42,917 bases of DNA. It comes from Paenibacillus sp. PAMC 26794 (GTDB lineage Bacteria; Bacillota; Bacilli; Paenibacillales; Paenibacillaceae). Position numbers and translations under genes: made by a program. Position 1 is the stretch's first letter. Each line of letters begins with the position of its first letter. The notes beneath the pieces are model-generated. The model was not told where the DNA came from. It made no database searches and saw only the letters and a list, made by a program, of their open reading frames with translations. The stretch spans positions 1 to 42,917 of the forward strand of contig NZ_ANHX01000033.1 in NCBI RefSeq assembly GCF_000316035.1, read 5' to 3'. Of this stretch, positions 7,861 to 16,327 are shown in pieces.

Positions 7861-8987
7861 GCTGCTGTCCTCCCAATCGCATCAAGTGCATCAATTTTGG
7901 TAACCTTCCACACCGAGAATAACGAACCCGCCACAGACATGAGAATGAATAACACACAGGTCAGAGCGAGGGTGGACAAGCCTAATTGAAATGGCATCGA
8001 TGCTGGTAGAATGGACTCGAACAGTCGAACCAACAGTACGCTAATGACCAGACTACCAACTGACAAGACCAAGACTTGTAAAGAAACGCTACCCGCCAGA
8101 TAAGCATTCCGAGTTCCGATGGCTTTCAATATGCCGAACTGACTCGTTTTCTGAATCGTGATGACGTAGAAGAATACCGCAAGCACAAACGCCGAGATGA
8201 CATATAGAAAAGCGATCATCATAAGCAACGATCCCTGTTCTTCCTTATAACCAGGAATAGCCGATACGGCATCCGACTTCGTGATGACTTCCGTATTAGG
8301 CATTGCAGCACTCAGGCGGTCTAGCTGATCGCCTGCACCCTTAATCGCAATGGCATTGTACACAGGAGCATTAGCATTGGTGTCGGCTGAACCTTGCGAA
8401 GTTCGTGAACCTCCTTGAAGCGTAAGCCATTCCTGTTCATTCAGGAATACCACCGGGGAGTGACTGAAGGACTCATTTTGAACAAATCCACCCACAGTCC
8501 ACTCCGTTCCCGAAGCTTGATCAACCAGGACGGTGCCAATTGTGACGCCGGATTCAGACAACTTTTGGTCCACTACAACCTGCCCGTTCGTCTGATCTGT
8601 AATCGTAGATCCTTCGGTAACCGTTGGAGCGAGCCAGCCTTCCGGGTTCACCATGAACAGCGTGACATCAATCTTTTTTGTGTCGCCGGTTGGACTGACG
8701 GTTGTCATTTTCACACCGAGTGGCTCAGCGTTCTCTTGCCCCACTTCGGAGCGAGCTTGATTAAGCTGATCCTGATCCACTTGTGACCGGGTAAACCGAT
8801 GATTCGAATCCTGCTCCAGCACAAAGTGGGTTGCTGCCATATTTTTGACCGAAGCTGCGTTATCATACGCCAGCCCCTGTGCAAGACCTGTAACAAACAG
8901 TACCAGAAATGAAACCAGTACCATGATTGTAGCAATTAAGGCATAGCGCCCTTTGGCATACCTCATTTCCCGAATAGCCAAGTACAT
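7857..8987 (-). CDS. hrtB: Haem exporter permease HrtB (FtsX/MacB type)
   Basis: The 376 residues have the FtsX-permease plan. One N-terminal membrane helix (after MRYAKGRYALIATIMVLVS) leads to a large extracytoplasmic domain of about 200 residues. Three helices follow at the C-terminus, the first in LLMMIAFLYVISAFVLAVFF followed by the cytoplasmic KTSQFGILKAIGT loop. HrtB forms the membrane part of the HrtAB haem efflux pump. The gene is first in the hrtBA operon, behind a strong GGGAGG site and a promoter that carries the HssR-type direct repeat. Without that operator and the HssRS neighbours the call would be only generic MacB-like permease. Confidence 0.85.
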   Translation of the reverse strand: MYLAIREMRYAKGRYALIATIMVLVSFLVLFVTGLAQGLAYDNAASVKNMAATHFVLEQDSNHRFTRSQVDQDQLNQARSEVGQENAEPLGVKMTTVSPTGDTKKIDVTLFMVNPEGWLAPTVTEGSTITDQTNGQVVVDQKLSESGVTIGTVLVDQASGTEWTVGGFVQNESFSHSPVVFLNEQEWLTLQGGSRTSQGSADTNANAPVYNAIAIKGAGDQLDRLSAAMPNTEVITKSDAVSAIPGYKEEQGSLLMMIAFLYVISAFVLAVFFYVITIQKTSQFGILKAIGTRNAYLAGSVSLQVLVLSVGSLVISVLLVRLFESILPASMPFQLGLSTLALTCVLFILMSVAGSLFSVWKVTKIDALDAIGRTAA

Positions 8988-9015
8988 GTTCTGTGACCTC
9001 CCTCTTGATAACCTA

Positions 9016-9048
9016 AGTATAGGAGGCGAAAATGAACGGAAAATGAAT
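9016..9048 (-). promoter_or_regulatory. hrtBA promoter with HssR direct-repeat operator
   Basis: On the minus strand ATTCATTTT (9048-9040) and GTTCATTTT (9037-9029) form a direct repeat with a 2 nt gap, 11 nt period. The published HssR target in Staphylococcus is GTTCATATT-N2-GTTCATATT, so this matches in sequence and spacing. A TATACT -10 box follows at 9021-9016, which places the repeat over the -35 region, as expected for an activator. Confidence 0.85.
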
Positions 9049-9054
9049 AACAGA

Positions 9055-10431
9055 TTACATCTGCGGAAGTGTCACGGTGAAGAACGTACCCTCAGGTGAA
9101 CTGGAAACCTCGATCGTACCGTCATGAATTCGGATAATTTTCTGCACAATGGCAAGTCCAAGCCCGGTTCGTCCGGAAGAACGTTCACGCGCACGATCCA
9201 CCCGATAGAATCGATCGAACAGGAAAGGCAGATGCTCCGCAGCAATCCCGTCTCCTGTATCCCGAATCTGAATCACGCACTGGTTATCCATCTGCTCCGC
9301 GTGAATCTCGATGCTTCTTCCCTGTGGCAGATGATTCACCGCATTGCCCAGCAGATTCATCCAAACTTGCATGAGCAGCACTTCATTGCCTACTAGCTGG
9401 ATGGATTCGGGCACCGAAATCCGAAGCAGCAGTTCTTTTTCTTCGAGTTGCCATTGCAACACCTGAACCGCTTGCCGGAATTGATCTCGCAGAGAGAACT
9501 TTACTTTGCTCAGATCTTCGTTGCCTTGTTCAAGGGAGGACAGGAGCAGCAGTTGTTTGCTGAGCAAAGAGAGATGACGGCTCTCTTCCTCAATGATCGA
9601 TGCATAGTGCTCCCGTTCCTGTTCAGGCAGATCCCGATCCCCCACCAATTGGGCAAAACCCTGAATCGAGGTCAGCGGTGATTGAATCTCATGCGATACA
9701 TTCGATACAAACTGCTGTCGCGCCTGATCTACCCTTTCCAATTCACGACTCATGGTCATGAAATGCTGGGCCAGTTGACCAATCTCATCCCGCCTTGCGG
9801 TAGGCAATTTCAGATTATATTTTCCTTGCGCAATGCGCTTGGTCGCCTCGGACAGACGTTCAATGGGATTGACCAGATAGCGGGTACTGATCAGAAAGAT
9901 CAGAATACTAATACCCACCGTCAATGCTCCAATCAGCGCAAAAAAGATCCGCAGCTCACCGAATTGCAGAATTACATCCGGACGCATAAAGAGAGCGTAA
10001 TTCGCATTGCCTAGCTGTAGATGAATACCCACGGTATTGCTTAATTGATTATCGAAGAACCCGGTAATGAACGGTTTGCTTGGAAACTGGGCGACGCCAT
10101 GGTACACCTCACCATTCAGCACCAGTTCTACAGCTTGCTTGTCCAGATCTTTCTCACGGAATTCGCGGCCGTAGAATCGGTTGTTGCCTTTTCCATCCGT
10201 CACATAGATTTCGTACCCGAGTGCGGCGGCATTGTTCAGATACTGCTCCATCGTGCCGGGTTGCTGTTCCACAAATTGCTTCATTTGCGTCGCGATGCCC
10301 ACCAGCTTCTCATCATTAAAATCCTTGAGCTTCGTATGATAGTAGATGTTGGACAAAAGAAAACCGAGCATGCCGCTGACCATAATCACCGCAATCGTAA
10401 TGAGGAATACCCGGACGTACAAGGTCCTCAA
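9055..10431 (-). CDS. hssS: Haem-sensing histidine kinase HssS
   Basis: A 458-residue membrane kinase. Two helices (about residues 7-27 and 160-182) flank an extracytoplasmic sensor. HAMP follows, then HisKA with the phospho-acceptor in NVSHEIQSPL (His247), then HATPase with DTGDGIAAEHLPFLFDRFYR and GLGLAIV. The sensor contains FYGREFRE, YHGV, TGFFDN, NTVGIHL and FMRPD, which I recognise as the conserved pattern of staphylococcal HssS. It should autophosphorylate under haem stress and pass phosphate to HssR. The TTG start overlaps the hssR stop by 4 nt (TTGA), with GGAGGTGA upstream, so the two are co-translated. Confidence 0.9.
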   Translation of the reverse strand: MRTLYVRVFLITIAVIMVSGMLGFLLSNIYYHTKLKDFNDEKLVGIATQMKQFVEQQPGTMEQYLNNAAALGYEIYVTDGKGNNRFYGREFREKDLDKQAVELVLNGEVYHGVAQFPSKPFITGFFDNQLSNTVGIHLQLGNANYALFMRPDVILQFGELRIFFALIGALTVGISILIFLISTRYLVNPIERLSEATKRIAQGKYNLKLPTARRDEIGQLAQHFMTMSRELERVDQARQQFVSNVSHEIQSPLTSIQGFAQLVGDRDLPEQEREHYASIIEEESRHLSLLSKQLLLLSSLEQGNEDLSKVKFSLRDQFRQAVQVLQWQLEEKELLLRISVPESIQLVGNEVLLMQVWMNLLGNAVNHLPQGRSIEIHAEQMDNQCVIQIRDTGDGIAAEHLPFLFDRFYRVDRARERSSGRTGLGLAIVQKIIRIHDGTIEVSSSPEGTFFTVTLPQM

Positions 10432-11105
10432 GGTACTTTCACCTCCATCTTGTAACCAATGCCCCGCACAGTCTGAATGACAAAATCGTCCGTATAATCC
10501 GCAAAACGATCACGCAGCCGCTTGATGTGCACATCAACGGTACGGTCATCTCCTTCGTAATCTGCTCCCCAGACGAGCCGAATGAGTTCATCCCGTGAGA
10601 ACAAACGCCCCGGAAACTGCGCAAGTTGTGAGAGTAATTCAAATTCTTTCATTGGCAAAAAGAGAATGGATTGCCCATCGGTAACCTCCACATTGTTACG
10701 GTCAATGACGATTCGGTTCATGCGGATGATATCGCTGGATGTGCGATGGTACCGACGAAATAACGCCTTTACCCGGTAGACTAATTCTTCCGGTTCAAAT
10801 GGCTTGGTCACATATTCATCTGTTCCTTTCAAATAACCATCTCTCTTGTCGGATAGCTGATCTCGTGCCGTCAGCAACATAATTGGAATGTCGTAATGCT
10901 GCCGAATGTAATCACATAACTCCAGTCCATCCATGCCTGGCATCATGACATCAAGGATCGCCAGATCGATCGGCGTTTCTTGCATCAGTTTGACCGCTTC
11001 CAATCCATCCTGCGCTTCATGGACCCGATACCCTTCCTTGGTCATGACATGCCGCAGGAGTGCTCGAATATTGGCATCATCGTCTGCCAGCAGCAGATGT
11101 TTCAT
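10428..11105 (-). CDS. hssR: Haem response regulator HssR (OmpR family)
   Basis: The receiver domain has the acidic pocket LLADDD, the phospho-acceptor in AILDVMMPGMDG (Asp52), the switch Thr in MLLTARD and Lys in YVTKPF. The winged helix of the OmpR class ends with DDRTVDVHIKRLRDRF and TVRGIGYKMEV. From the ATG at 11105 it is 225 residues, the normal HssR size. The frame is open to 11198, but the added residues precede the first receiver strand, so I reject that start. It should bind the direct repeat found at 9029-9048. The upstream gap shows no copy of that repeat. Confidence 0.88.
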   Translation of the reverse strand: MKHLLLADDDANIRALLRHVMTKEGYRVHEAQDGLEAVKLMQETPIDLAILDVMMPGMDGLELCDYIRQHYDIPIMLLTARDQLSDKRDGYLKGTDEYVTKPFEPEELVYRVKALFRRYHRTSSDIIRMNRIVIDRNNVEVTDGQSILFLPMKEFELLSQLAQFPGRLFSRDELIRLVWGADYEGDDRTVDVHIKRLRDRFADYTDDFVIQTVRGIGYKMEVKVP

Positions 11106-11237
11106 AAGGTTGTCCGCCCTTCTATGTAACGAGTACATCTCACTTTGATCCTGCACAGATGGTAGCATAAAAGCAATCTCATTCGCCAGCACATGCATGG
11201 AGATACACTCGACATGTTTATATTTTCTTAAATTTGG

Positions 11238-11266
11238 TTGACACTACTAAGAGGCACAACTATAAT
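11238..11266 (+). promoter_or_regulatory. Consensus sigma-A promoter of the CDF exporter
   Basis: TTGACA at 11238-11243 and TATAAT at 11261-11266 are both perfect, with a 17 nt spacer. An inverted-repeat operator lies just downstream, so the strong promoter is probably kept off by a repressor. Confidence 0.9.
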
Positions 11267-11277
11267 AAATTCATAAC

Positions 11278-11297
11278 ATATGAACAAGCGCTCATAT
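11278..11297 (+). promoter_or_regulatory. ArsR/SmtB-type metal-repressor operator
   Basis: ATATGA (11278-11283) and TCATAT (11292-11297) form a perfect inverted repeat around 8 nt. This is the pattern bound by zinc and cobalt sensors of the CzrA/SmtB group. It begins 12 nt after the -10 box, where a bound dimer would block transcription. The repressor gene is not in this window. Confidence 0.75.
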
Positions 11298-11395
11298 ATT
11301 CATTTGTTGGTGAGTAACCATCGCTAAATATCATTTATAGCCACAGTAGATATCATATTACATAACGGAGCTTCGCTCCAAAGGAGAGGATTTAT

Positions 11396-12379
11396 ATGTC
11401 TGGACATCATCAAAATCAGAACCAAGGGCACGATCATGGACACGACCACGCTCACACCACCAATAACAAGAAAGTGCTGTTATTTTCCTTCATTATTATT
11501 ACCATCTATATGATCGTTGAAGCCATTGGTGGATTCATCACCAACAGTCTCGCACTCATCTCGGATGCAGGACATATGTTGTCCGACTCCATTGCACTCG
11601 GGATTGCCTTGCTGGCGTTCACTTTTGGTGAAAAAGCGGTGAATACTGGCAAAACGTACGGGTATAGAAGATTTGAAATTTTGGCCGCCACGTTAAACGG
11701 AATTACGTTAATCGCCATTGCACTCTACATTTTCTACGAAGCGATTGGTCGATTTATCAACCCTCCAGAAGTCGCAACCGTAGGCATGTTAATCATCAGC
11801 GTCATTGGATTACTCATCAATATTCTGGTGGCCTGGATCATGATGCGTGGCAGCGATACGGAGAAAAACCTGAATATGCGTGGCGCTTATCTCCATGTTA
11901 TCAGCGACATGCTGGGATCGGTTGGGGCCATTGCAGCGGCACTGCTCATGATGTTCTTTGGCTGGGGTTGGGCTGATCCACTGGCGAGTGTAATTGTCGC
12001 GGCGTTGGTATTGCGTAGTGGGTTCTATGTCACCAAATCATCTCTGCATATCTTGATGGAAGGTACACCGGCCAATGTGGATGTGAATGAACTGGTGCAG
12101 ACCATCAAACAAGTCGATGGCGTCAAAGGCGTTCATGATGTACATGTCTGGTCCATTACCAGTAACTTGAACGCGCTGACCGCACATATCGTGGTCGATG
12201 GAACGATGGATGTTTATGCATCCGAGATCCTGGTTCAGAAGATTGAACATATGCTGGAACATAAAGAAATCAAACATGTGACGCTCCAAGTGGAGTCCGA
12301 GAAACATCTGCATGACACCTCGGTACTATGTACCGTCAAAGGTGACGCACCAGATGCCCATGCGCATCATCACCATTGA
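11396..12379 (+). CDS. czcD: CDF-family zinc/cation exporter (CzcD/ZitB type)
   Basis: The 327-residue protein has six membrane helices and the two HxxxD metal sites of the cation diffusion facilitator family: SDAGHMLSD (His60, Asp64) in helix 2 and HVISD (His167, Asp171) in helix 5. The N-terminus (GHDHGHDHAH) and C-terminus (HAHHHH) are histidine-rich, typical of zinc exporters. The cytoplasmic domain VDVNELVQTIKQVDGVKGVH is the ferredoxin-like dimerisation domain. It exports Zn2+ (possibly Co2+/Cd2+) against protons. Regulation is by the operator upstream, and a strong terminator follows. The ATG lies behind AAGGAGAGG, next to a small GGAGC/GCTCC hairpin at 11367-11379. Confidence 0.92.
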   Translation: MSGHHQNQNQGHDHGHDHAHTTNNKKVLLFSFIIITIYMIVEAIGGFITNSLALISDAGHMLSDSIALGIALLAFTFGEKAVNTGKTYGYRRFEILAATLNGITLIAIALYIFYEAIGRFINPPEVATVGMLIISVIGLLINILVAWIMMRGSDTEKNLNMRGAYLHVISDMLGSVGAIAAALLMMFFGWGWADPLASVIVAALVLRSGFYVTKSSLHILMEGTPANVDVNELVQTIKQVDGVKGVHDVHVWSITSNLNALTAHIVVDGTMDVYASEILVQKIEHMLEHKEIKHVTLQVESEKHLHDTSVLCTVKGDAPDAHAHHHH

Positions 12380-12407
12380 TATCTGTATAACAAAATATAG
12401 TTATATC

Positions 12408-12453
12408 AAAAACAGGGCAGATTCCCGTTGAAGGGAACGCCCTGTTTTTGTTT
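12408..12453. terminator. Bidirectional terminator between CDF and SHOCT genes
   Basis: AAAAACAGGGC (12408-12418) pairs perfectly with GCCCTGTTTTT (12439-12449), with an inner TTCCC/GGGAA stem. Both strands end in a T run, so it serves the CDF gene and the converging SHOCT gene. Confidence 0.92.
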
Positions 12454-12519
12454 ATAGAAGTTCAGCTTTTTGCACAAATAGAAAATGGAATAACCTTTAC
12501 CTTGTCGCAAGACTCTGAA

Positions 12520-12816
12520 TTACTTGTATTTGGAGAGTAATTTCTCTTTCTTCTGATCAAATTCATATTCTGATATGATATTTTTCTCTTTTAATTCACC
12601 CAACTGTAGCAGTTGTTCATGAACATTCACAGGGGTCTTTTTTCTCTTGCTAGATATGATTAGAGCTAGAATTGAGAAAAGCAGACCATACAGGACAGCC
12701 AGAAGTCCCAAAACTGCCGCTACCTCCGCACCTTCTTGCGAACCATCTAAAAAAACTGCTATTAATAAAAAATTAAGTACGTACCAAATAAGACTGACGA
12801 TCGATAATGCTTTCAA
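12520..12816 (-). CDS. SHOCT-domain small membrane protein
   Basis: Ninety-eight residues: a first hydrophobic helix (SIVSLIWYVLNFLLIAVFL), a second (VAAVLGLLAVLYGLLFSILALI), then a short basic linker and a C-terminal SHOCT motif (LGELKEKNIISEYEFDQKK). SHOCT domains are short C-terminal helices of unknown role, often on membrane proteins. TTG start with AGGAGG 8 nt upstream. A broken copy of the same kind of SHOCT tail lies at 22633-22701. Confidence 0.8.
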   Translation of the reverse strand: MKALSIVSLIWYVLNFLLIAVFLDGSQEGAEVAAVLGLLAVLYGLLFSILALIISSKRKKTPVNVHEQLLQLGELKEKNIISEYEFDQKKEKLLSKYK

Positions 12817-12879
12817 TGAATGTTCCTCCTAAATGTTATGTATGTTTCTATTCAAAATCAGGAAAGGTCGGTCAGAAGT

Positions 12880-13383
12880 CTAAACATTAACCTCGTCCCA
12901 GTTTATAATGACGTATCCTAGCTGAAACAACAGGATGACAATATAACTGATATTGATTCCCAAACTGGTCTTAACTTTCTTGATCTGATCCAAGAAATCT
13001 TCTTTGTTCATTTTTCCGCGTTCCAGCTCGGACTTCATCTTTTGTTTTTCTTTCCACAACATGTAGAACTCAAGTATAGCAAATACTCCCCATGCCAATG
13101 GATATACCAGTAACACTGCATTAGCAACTGACAACAGCATAAGGGAACCTTCATCCAAACCTTTCTCCATTCCTAGCTTAAAGCTTACATTCACACTCAA
13201 AGTCAGAAATACTAAACCAAAACCTATAAAACTTAAATACGGTGTGAATCTGGAGCTGCGCAATACTTCCCCTCCTTTCGGATAATAGAACCCTAGCACA
13301 TATGCCAGGGCTCTTCGATCCAAAATCAAATTCTCTTTAAGAAACTTTGACCTTATAAACCGCATTACCAATCTAAAAGTCAC
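12880..13383 (-). CDS. Unknown membrane protein
   Basis: A 167-residue protein with about four hydrophobic stretches: near residues 50-68, 78-92, 94-110 and 146-160. A charged segment (WKEKQKMKSELERGKMNKED) lies before the last. I recognise no family. The GTG start at 13383 has no clear ribosome site, and the first 25 residues are basic and not membrane-like, so the true start may lie inside or the gene may have lost its 5' end. The downstream gap to the SHOCT gene is 63 nt; both may be in one transcript. Confidence 0.6.
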   Translation of the reverse strand: MTFRLVMRFIRSKFLKENLILDRRALAYVLGFYYPKGGEVLRSSRFTPYLSFIGFGLVFLTLSVNVSFKLGMEKGLDEGSLMLLSVANAVLLVYPLAWGVFAILEFYMLWKEKQKMKSELERGKMNKEDFLDQIKKVKTSLGINISYIVILLFQLGYVIINWDEVNV

Positions 13384-13411
13384 AGTATTAAGTTACTTTC
13401 GAACTGTCCAT

Positions 13412-14266
13412 CTATTTCTTCTGTGCCTGTAACAGTTGATCATTAACAAATGCTTTCAAGAAGAAGAGTTCATTCCCATTAGGCTCCCGCAGCTGTTCCT
13501 TTTCAAAAGATGTTATCGCCTGCTCCAAGGAAGTAGATGTCACCGCTCTGCTAATGGTTGTAAGCTCTCTCCAGAATACATCCATCTCTTCCAGATCACA
13601 GATAGACTCGTGTCCGAGAATGAAATGCTCTGCATCATACATCTGGATATCTTGTATCATGTGGTTAAGCAAGGATTGTTTAAAATGAAACATTTTATCC
13701 GTTGTTGTTCCATAAGGACTATCTCCGAGAAAAATAGTCTTCTCTTCCGGAATATAAACTATTGTTGAATCATCCGTGTGCGTACTCTGAATCCTCTCCA
13801 GCATACAGAGCTTGTTCCCCAGATCAATCTGGAGGGAATCTTTAAAGACGATACCGGGCTTATCTAGTAGAAATGATTCTCTCCTCGGGATTTCCGCCTG
13901 TATAATTTCCATACAATGCGCGCTGATTATATTGGCATCTACATACTTGCGAAGTGACTGATCATCGAAGGAGTAAGATCTCCATTCGTTCAACCGCTGT
14001 TCTGTCAACCGATTAACGATGATCGTCGCACCGAATTCATTCATTCCCAAAAAATGATCCCAATGCGCATGAGAAATAACCACATACTGAACGGGCGGCA
14101 CATCTAAGCATCGAATCTCCTCGATAAAGTCTCTGGCATGTTGAACTGAATTTCCACCATCAATCACCAGACTATGTTTTTCCCCACACACCAAGCCTAG
14201 TACCGGTCTTTCTCTATCATTATCGTTGGACATATAATAAATGGAATCGCTTAATTGATTTAACAT
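13412..14266 (-). CDS. MBL-fold metallo-hydrolase
   Basis: The metallo-beta-lactamase motif SHAHWDH (HxHxDH) is present near residue 65-71. Further ligands are likely His in STHTDDS, Asp in FLGDSPYG and His in ILGHES. These set up the two-zinc active site of the superfamily. At 284 residues, with an additional C-terminal helical part, it resembles the broad hydrolases rather than true beta-lactamases; the substrate is unknown. ATG with AGGAGAAG upstream. It stands before the unknown membrane gene on the same strand, with 28 nt between. Confidence 0.88.
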   Translation of the reverse strand: MLNQLSDSIYYMSNDNDRERPVLGLVCGEKHSLVIDGGNSVQHARDFIEEIRCLDVPPVQYVVISHAHWDHFLGMNEFGATIIVNRLTEQRLNEWRSYSFDDQSLRKYVDANIISAHCMEIIQAEIPRRESFLLDKPGIVFKDSLQIDLGNKLCMLERIQSTHTDDSTIVYIPEEKTIFLGDSPYGTTTDKMFHFKQSLLNHMIQDIQMYDAEHFILGHESICDLEEMDVFWRELTTISRAVTSTSLEQAITSFEKEQLREPNGNELFFLKAFVNDQLLQAQKK

Positions 14267-14416
14267 GTCAATTCTTCTCCTCTATATGAGTATTTTCATA
14301 TCATAGGCAGAGAAAAACCGCATGTTTATTCAAGCTAATACATGGATTTTTCTCCGTTTATGGATTTACCAATGGAATCACCTCTTTCAATCTGTAATCA
14401 ATATTTCAACGCTATG

Positions 14417-14800
14417 TTATGTAATGGCAACCATTATACTCGTTATCAGCATCAACAACGTTACGGGCGCCCAGATTCTTCGTTCCCATACACTTCTCGT
14501 AATCAGATTCAAAATCGTCCCAAGTACTAAATACGCGACGATAAACCACATCGCTGTCTCTGCAAAAACAGACCACTGAGGCCAAAGCAATCCTGCTTTA
14601 CTCAGAACAATGATACACATGAATGCCAAAATTGCAATCTGGAATATGCAAGCAAAACGCATGGAAACGGGATATTTCCCGGGAAACTTTCCTCCCATGG
14701 CGTACTCTCCCCAGGGCACACCTACCGCTAAAGCAACCTGAAAGAGAATCACGATTAGGATCAGGATGGTAAATGCTATTGCTGACGTTAATACGATCAT
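14417..14800 (-). CDS. Unknown four-helix membrane protein
   Basis: About 127 residues with four hydrophobic helices and the conserved-looking block GVPWGEYAMGGKFPGKYP after the first. Similar small proteins occur in Bacillales with no assigned function. The GTG at 14806 is possible, but the ATG at 14800 is better spaced from GGAGTG. It lies 15 nt after the MepB-like gene on the same strand, so the two are probably co-transcribed. Confidence 0.75.
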   Translation of the reverse strand: MIVLTSAIAFTILILIVILFQVALAVGVPWGEYAMGGKFPGKYPVSMRFACIFQIAILAFMCIIVLSKAGLLWPQWSVFAETAMWFIVAYLVLGTILNLITRSVWERRIWAPVTLLMLITSIMVAIT

Positions 14801-14815
14801 GACCACACTCCTAAA

Positions 14816-15382
14816 TCATAGGTAATTATAATGGTTTATCATAAGTGCCCGGGCTTGATCACAGTTTAACGGTTCAGTAAAAGGTAATTCCAAAAAACAC
14901 TCCAGTTGCCATTGCTGCGTTTTTAGAGCCTGCTTACTTGTTGGCTTGTCCCAAGGCGGATATACACGTATGGCGCGCTTGCCACCTTTGCCTTGATCCG
15001 ATACGATATCTCGCTGTAACAATACATGTTTCGGAAATACAAATTGGCCAAAATGGCTACCTAAGCGCGTACTAATGACATACATATCTGCTGGATCTGA
15101 TACATCATATGGCTGTGTCGATCCATCCTCACTACGCTGCCACAGGGTAACAAATTGTCCGATCTTGGTTGGCGTGGTTTTGGCGACGCGAAATCGAATG
15201 GAGAGAGAATTTAAGGTGAACACATACGCCCCGTATTCAGCATTTTGTGCTTCTTCATGTGGTTGTGAGCAGATAAAGCCACACTTGTCATAGATAAGTT
15301 CTTTACTGGCAAGTAAGTCGCCATGAAGTACATCGGAGGTCGTCCAAGCATTCGGACGATTCAAACTACTTTTGTTATCCAA
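14816..15382 (-). CDS. MepB family protein
   Basis: The 188 residues contain YGAYVFTLNSLSIRFRVAKT followed by TPTKIGQFVTLWQR. I recognise these as the core of MepB, the third gene of the staphylococcal mepRAB multidrug operon. MepB-like proteins have no proven function; later sequence (GKGGKRAIRVYPPWD) also fits. The MATE pump (MepA) and MarR regulator (MepR) are absent here, so a link to drug efflux is not supported by context. TTG start with AGGAGAG about 11 nt upstream. Confidence 0.82.
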   Translation of the reverse strand: MDNKSSLNRPNAWTTSDVLHGDLLASKELIYDKCGFICSQPHEEAQNAEYGAYVFTLNSLSIRFRVAKTTPTKIGQFVTLWQRSEDGSTQPYDVSDPADMYVISTRLGSHFGQFVFPKHVLLQRDIVSDQGKGGKRAIRVYPPWDKPTSKQALKTQQWQLECFLELPFTEPLNCDQARALMINHYNYL

Positions 15383-15453
15383 CTTGTGATATCTCTCCTG
15401 TCTTGTATAGTCTGATCTAAGGCATTTACGATAGCTGTAAAAAGTTTGTTAGT

Positions 15454-16317
15454 TCAAAGTTCCTGACATAATCGCTTCCATTCATGCCAAGCCTTCAAAT
15501 ACTCAGGCAGATCATCAGGATGATGCTTGTTACTCAGCCCAATTCGGCAATATAGATGGACCAGAGCTTCCTCTATCAATCTGGATTTATCCATATCTAC
15601 TTGCTCTAAAAGTTCGAACGTAGCAAATAATGTTTCGGTGTTGATATCATCCGGCGAAGAGCTAAAAGCATACAAGAAATCATAGAGGATAGGTCCAACC
15701 ATTGGAGATGGGTCAATAACGCCGATGAGTTCATTTTGATCATATACAAAATTATGAACCCCCGTATCGCCATGTAAAAGAAACTTCTCTTCTTCCTCAT
15801 GAAAGAGGCGATCCACTTTGGATTGAACCAAATTATAATCATCTGTCGTTAAAATACTTCCGATATTTATCTTTGCTTCATGAATACTAATCTGATTGAA
15901 TTCTTTCCATGTCCTCTGCGGGAACTCTATTCTGCCCCATGATTTCGTATCTGAAGAACGCACATATGTATTGAATAACTCTTTCACCAGATGAGTTAAC
16001 CAGTCTTTCTTCTGTCCCCGATTGAAATGGGTCGTACCTTCCATATACGTATAAATAAAATAAGTATTATCCGGATCAGTGAACAAAACTTCAGGCAATA
16101 ACGAAGAATTCTTATACGTATCCAAAAACTGCTGGGCGATGTGAATCTGTTGGGATTCATCTGATTTCAGAATATAGTGCTTATTCAGACTCGTACTCAA
16201 CCGATAAACACGTCCAGCTGTGGTACCTGACAAACTTTGAATTTCAGATATTTCTTCGTTGATATGATGCATCTTGAATAAGTTATTGATCTCATTTATC
16301 GTTGGATTAATTAACAT
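15454..16317 (-). CDS. Phosphotransferase, APH/kinase fold
   Basis: The catalytic loop is LLHGDTGVHNFVYD (HGDxxxxN) and the metal loop is GVIDPSPMVG. The N-lobe carries HYILKSDE with the ATP-site lysine and an acidic cluster. This is an APH-type small-molecule kinase, unrelated in detail to the one at 5128-6135. The frame extends upstream to 16389, overlapping the HAD gene. The ATG at 16317, with TTGAGGAGA 6 nt away and lying just past that gene's stop, is far better (287 residues). The HAD phosphatase and this kinase are therefore likely one operon. Substrate unknown. Confidence 0.83.
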   Translation of the reverse strand: MLINPTINEINNLFKMHHINEEISEIQSLSGTTAGRVYRLSTSLNKHYILKSDESQQIHIAQQFLDTYKNSSLLPEVLFTDPDNTYFIYTYMEGTTHFNRGQKKDWLTHLVKELFNTYVRSSDTKSWGRIEFPQRTWKEFNQISIHEAKINIGSILTTDDYNLVQSKVDRLFHEEEEKFLLHGDTGVHNFVYDQNELIGVIDPSPMVGPILYDFLYAFSSSPDDINTETLFATFELLEQVDMDKSRLIEEALVHLYCRIGLSNKHHPDDLPEYLKAWHEWKRLCQEL

Positions 16318-16327
16318 ACGGTTCTCC

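Noticed and set aside
10428..11198. Longer HssR start at 11198
   Set aside because: The extra 31 residues precede the first receiver strand; HssR proteins begin at the ATG at 11105.
5128..16317. A clustered antibiotic-resistance island (two APH-fold kinases and MepB)
   Set aside because: The kinases lack features that identify a drug substrate, MepB lacks its pump and regulator, and the genes are scattered among unrelated ones; family membership alone does not show resistance.
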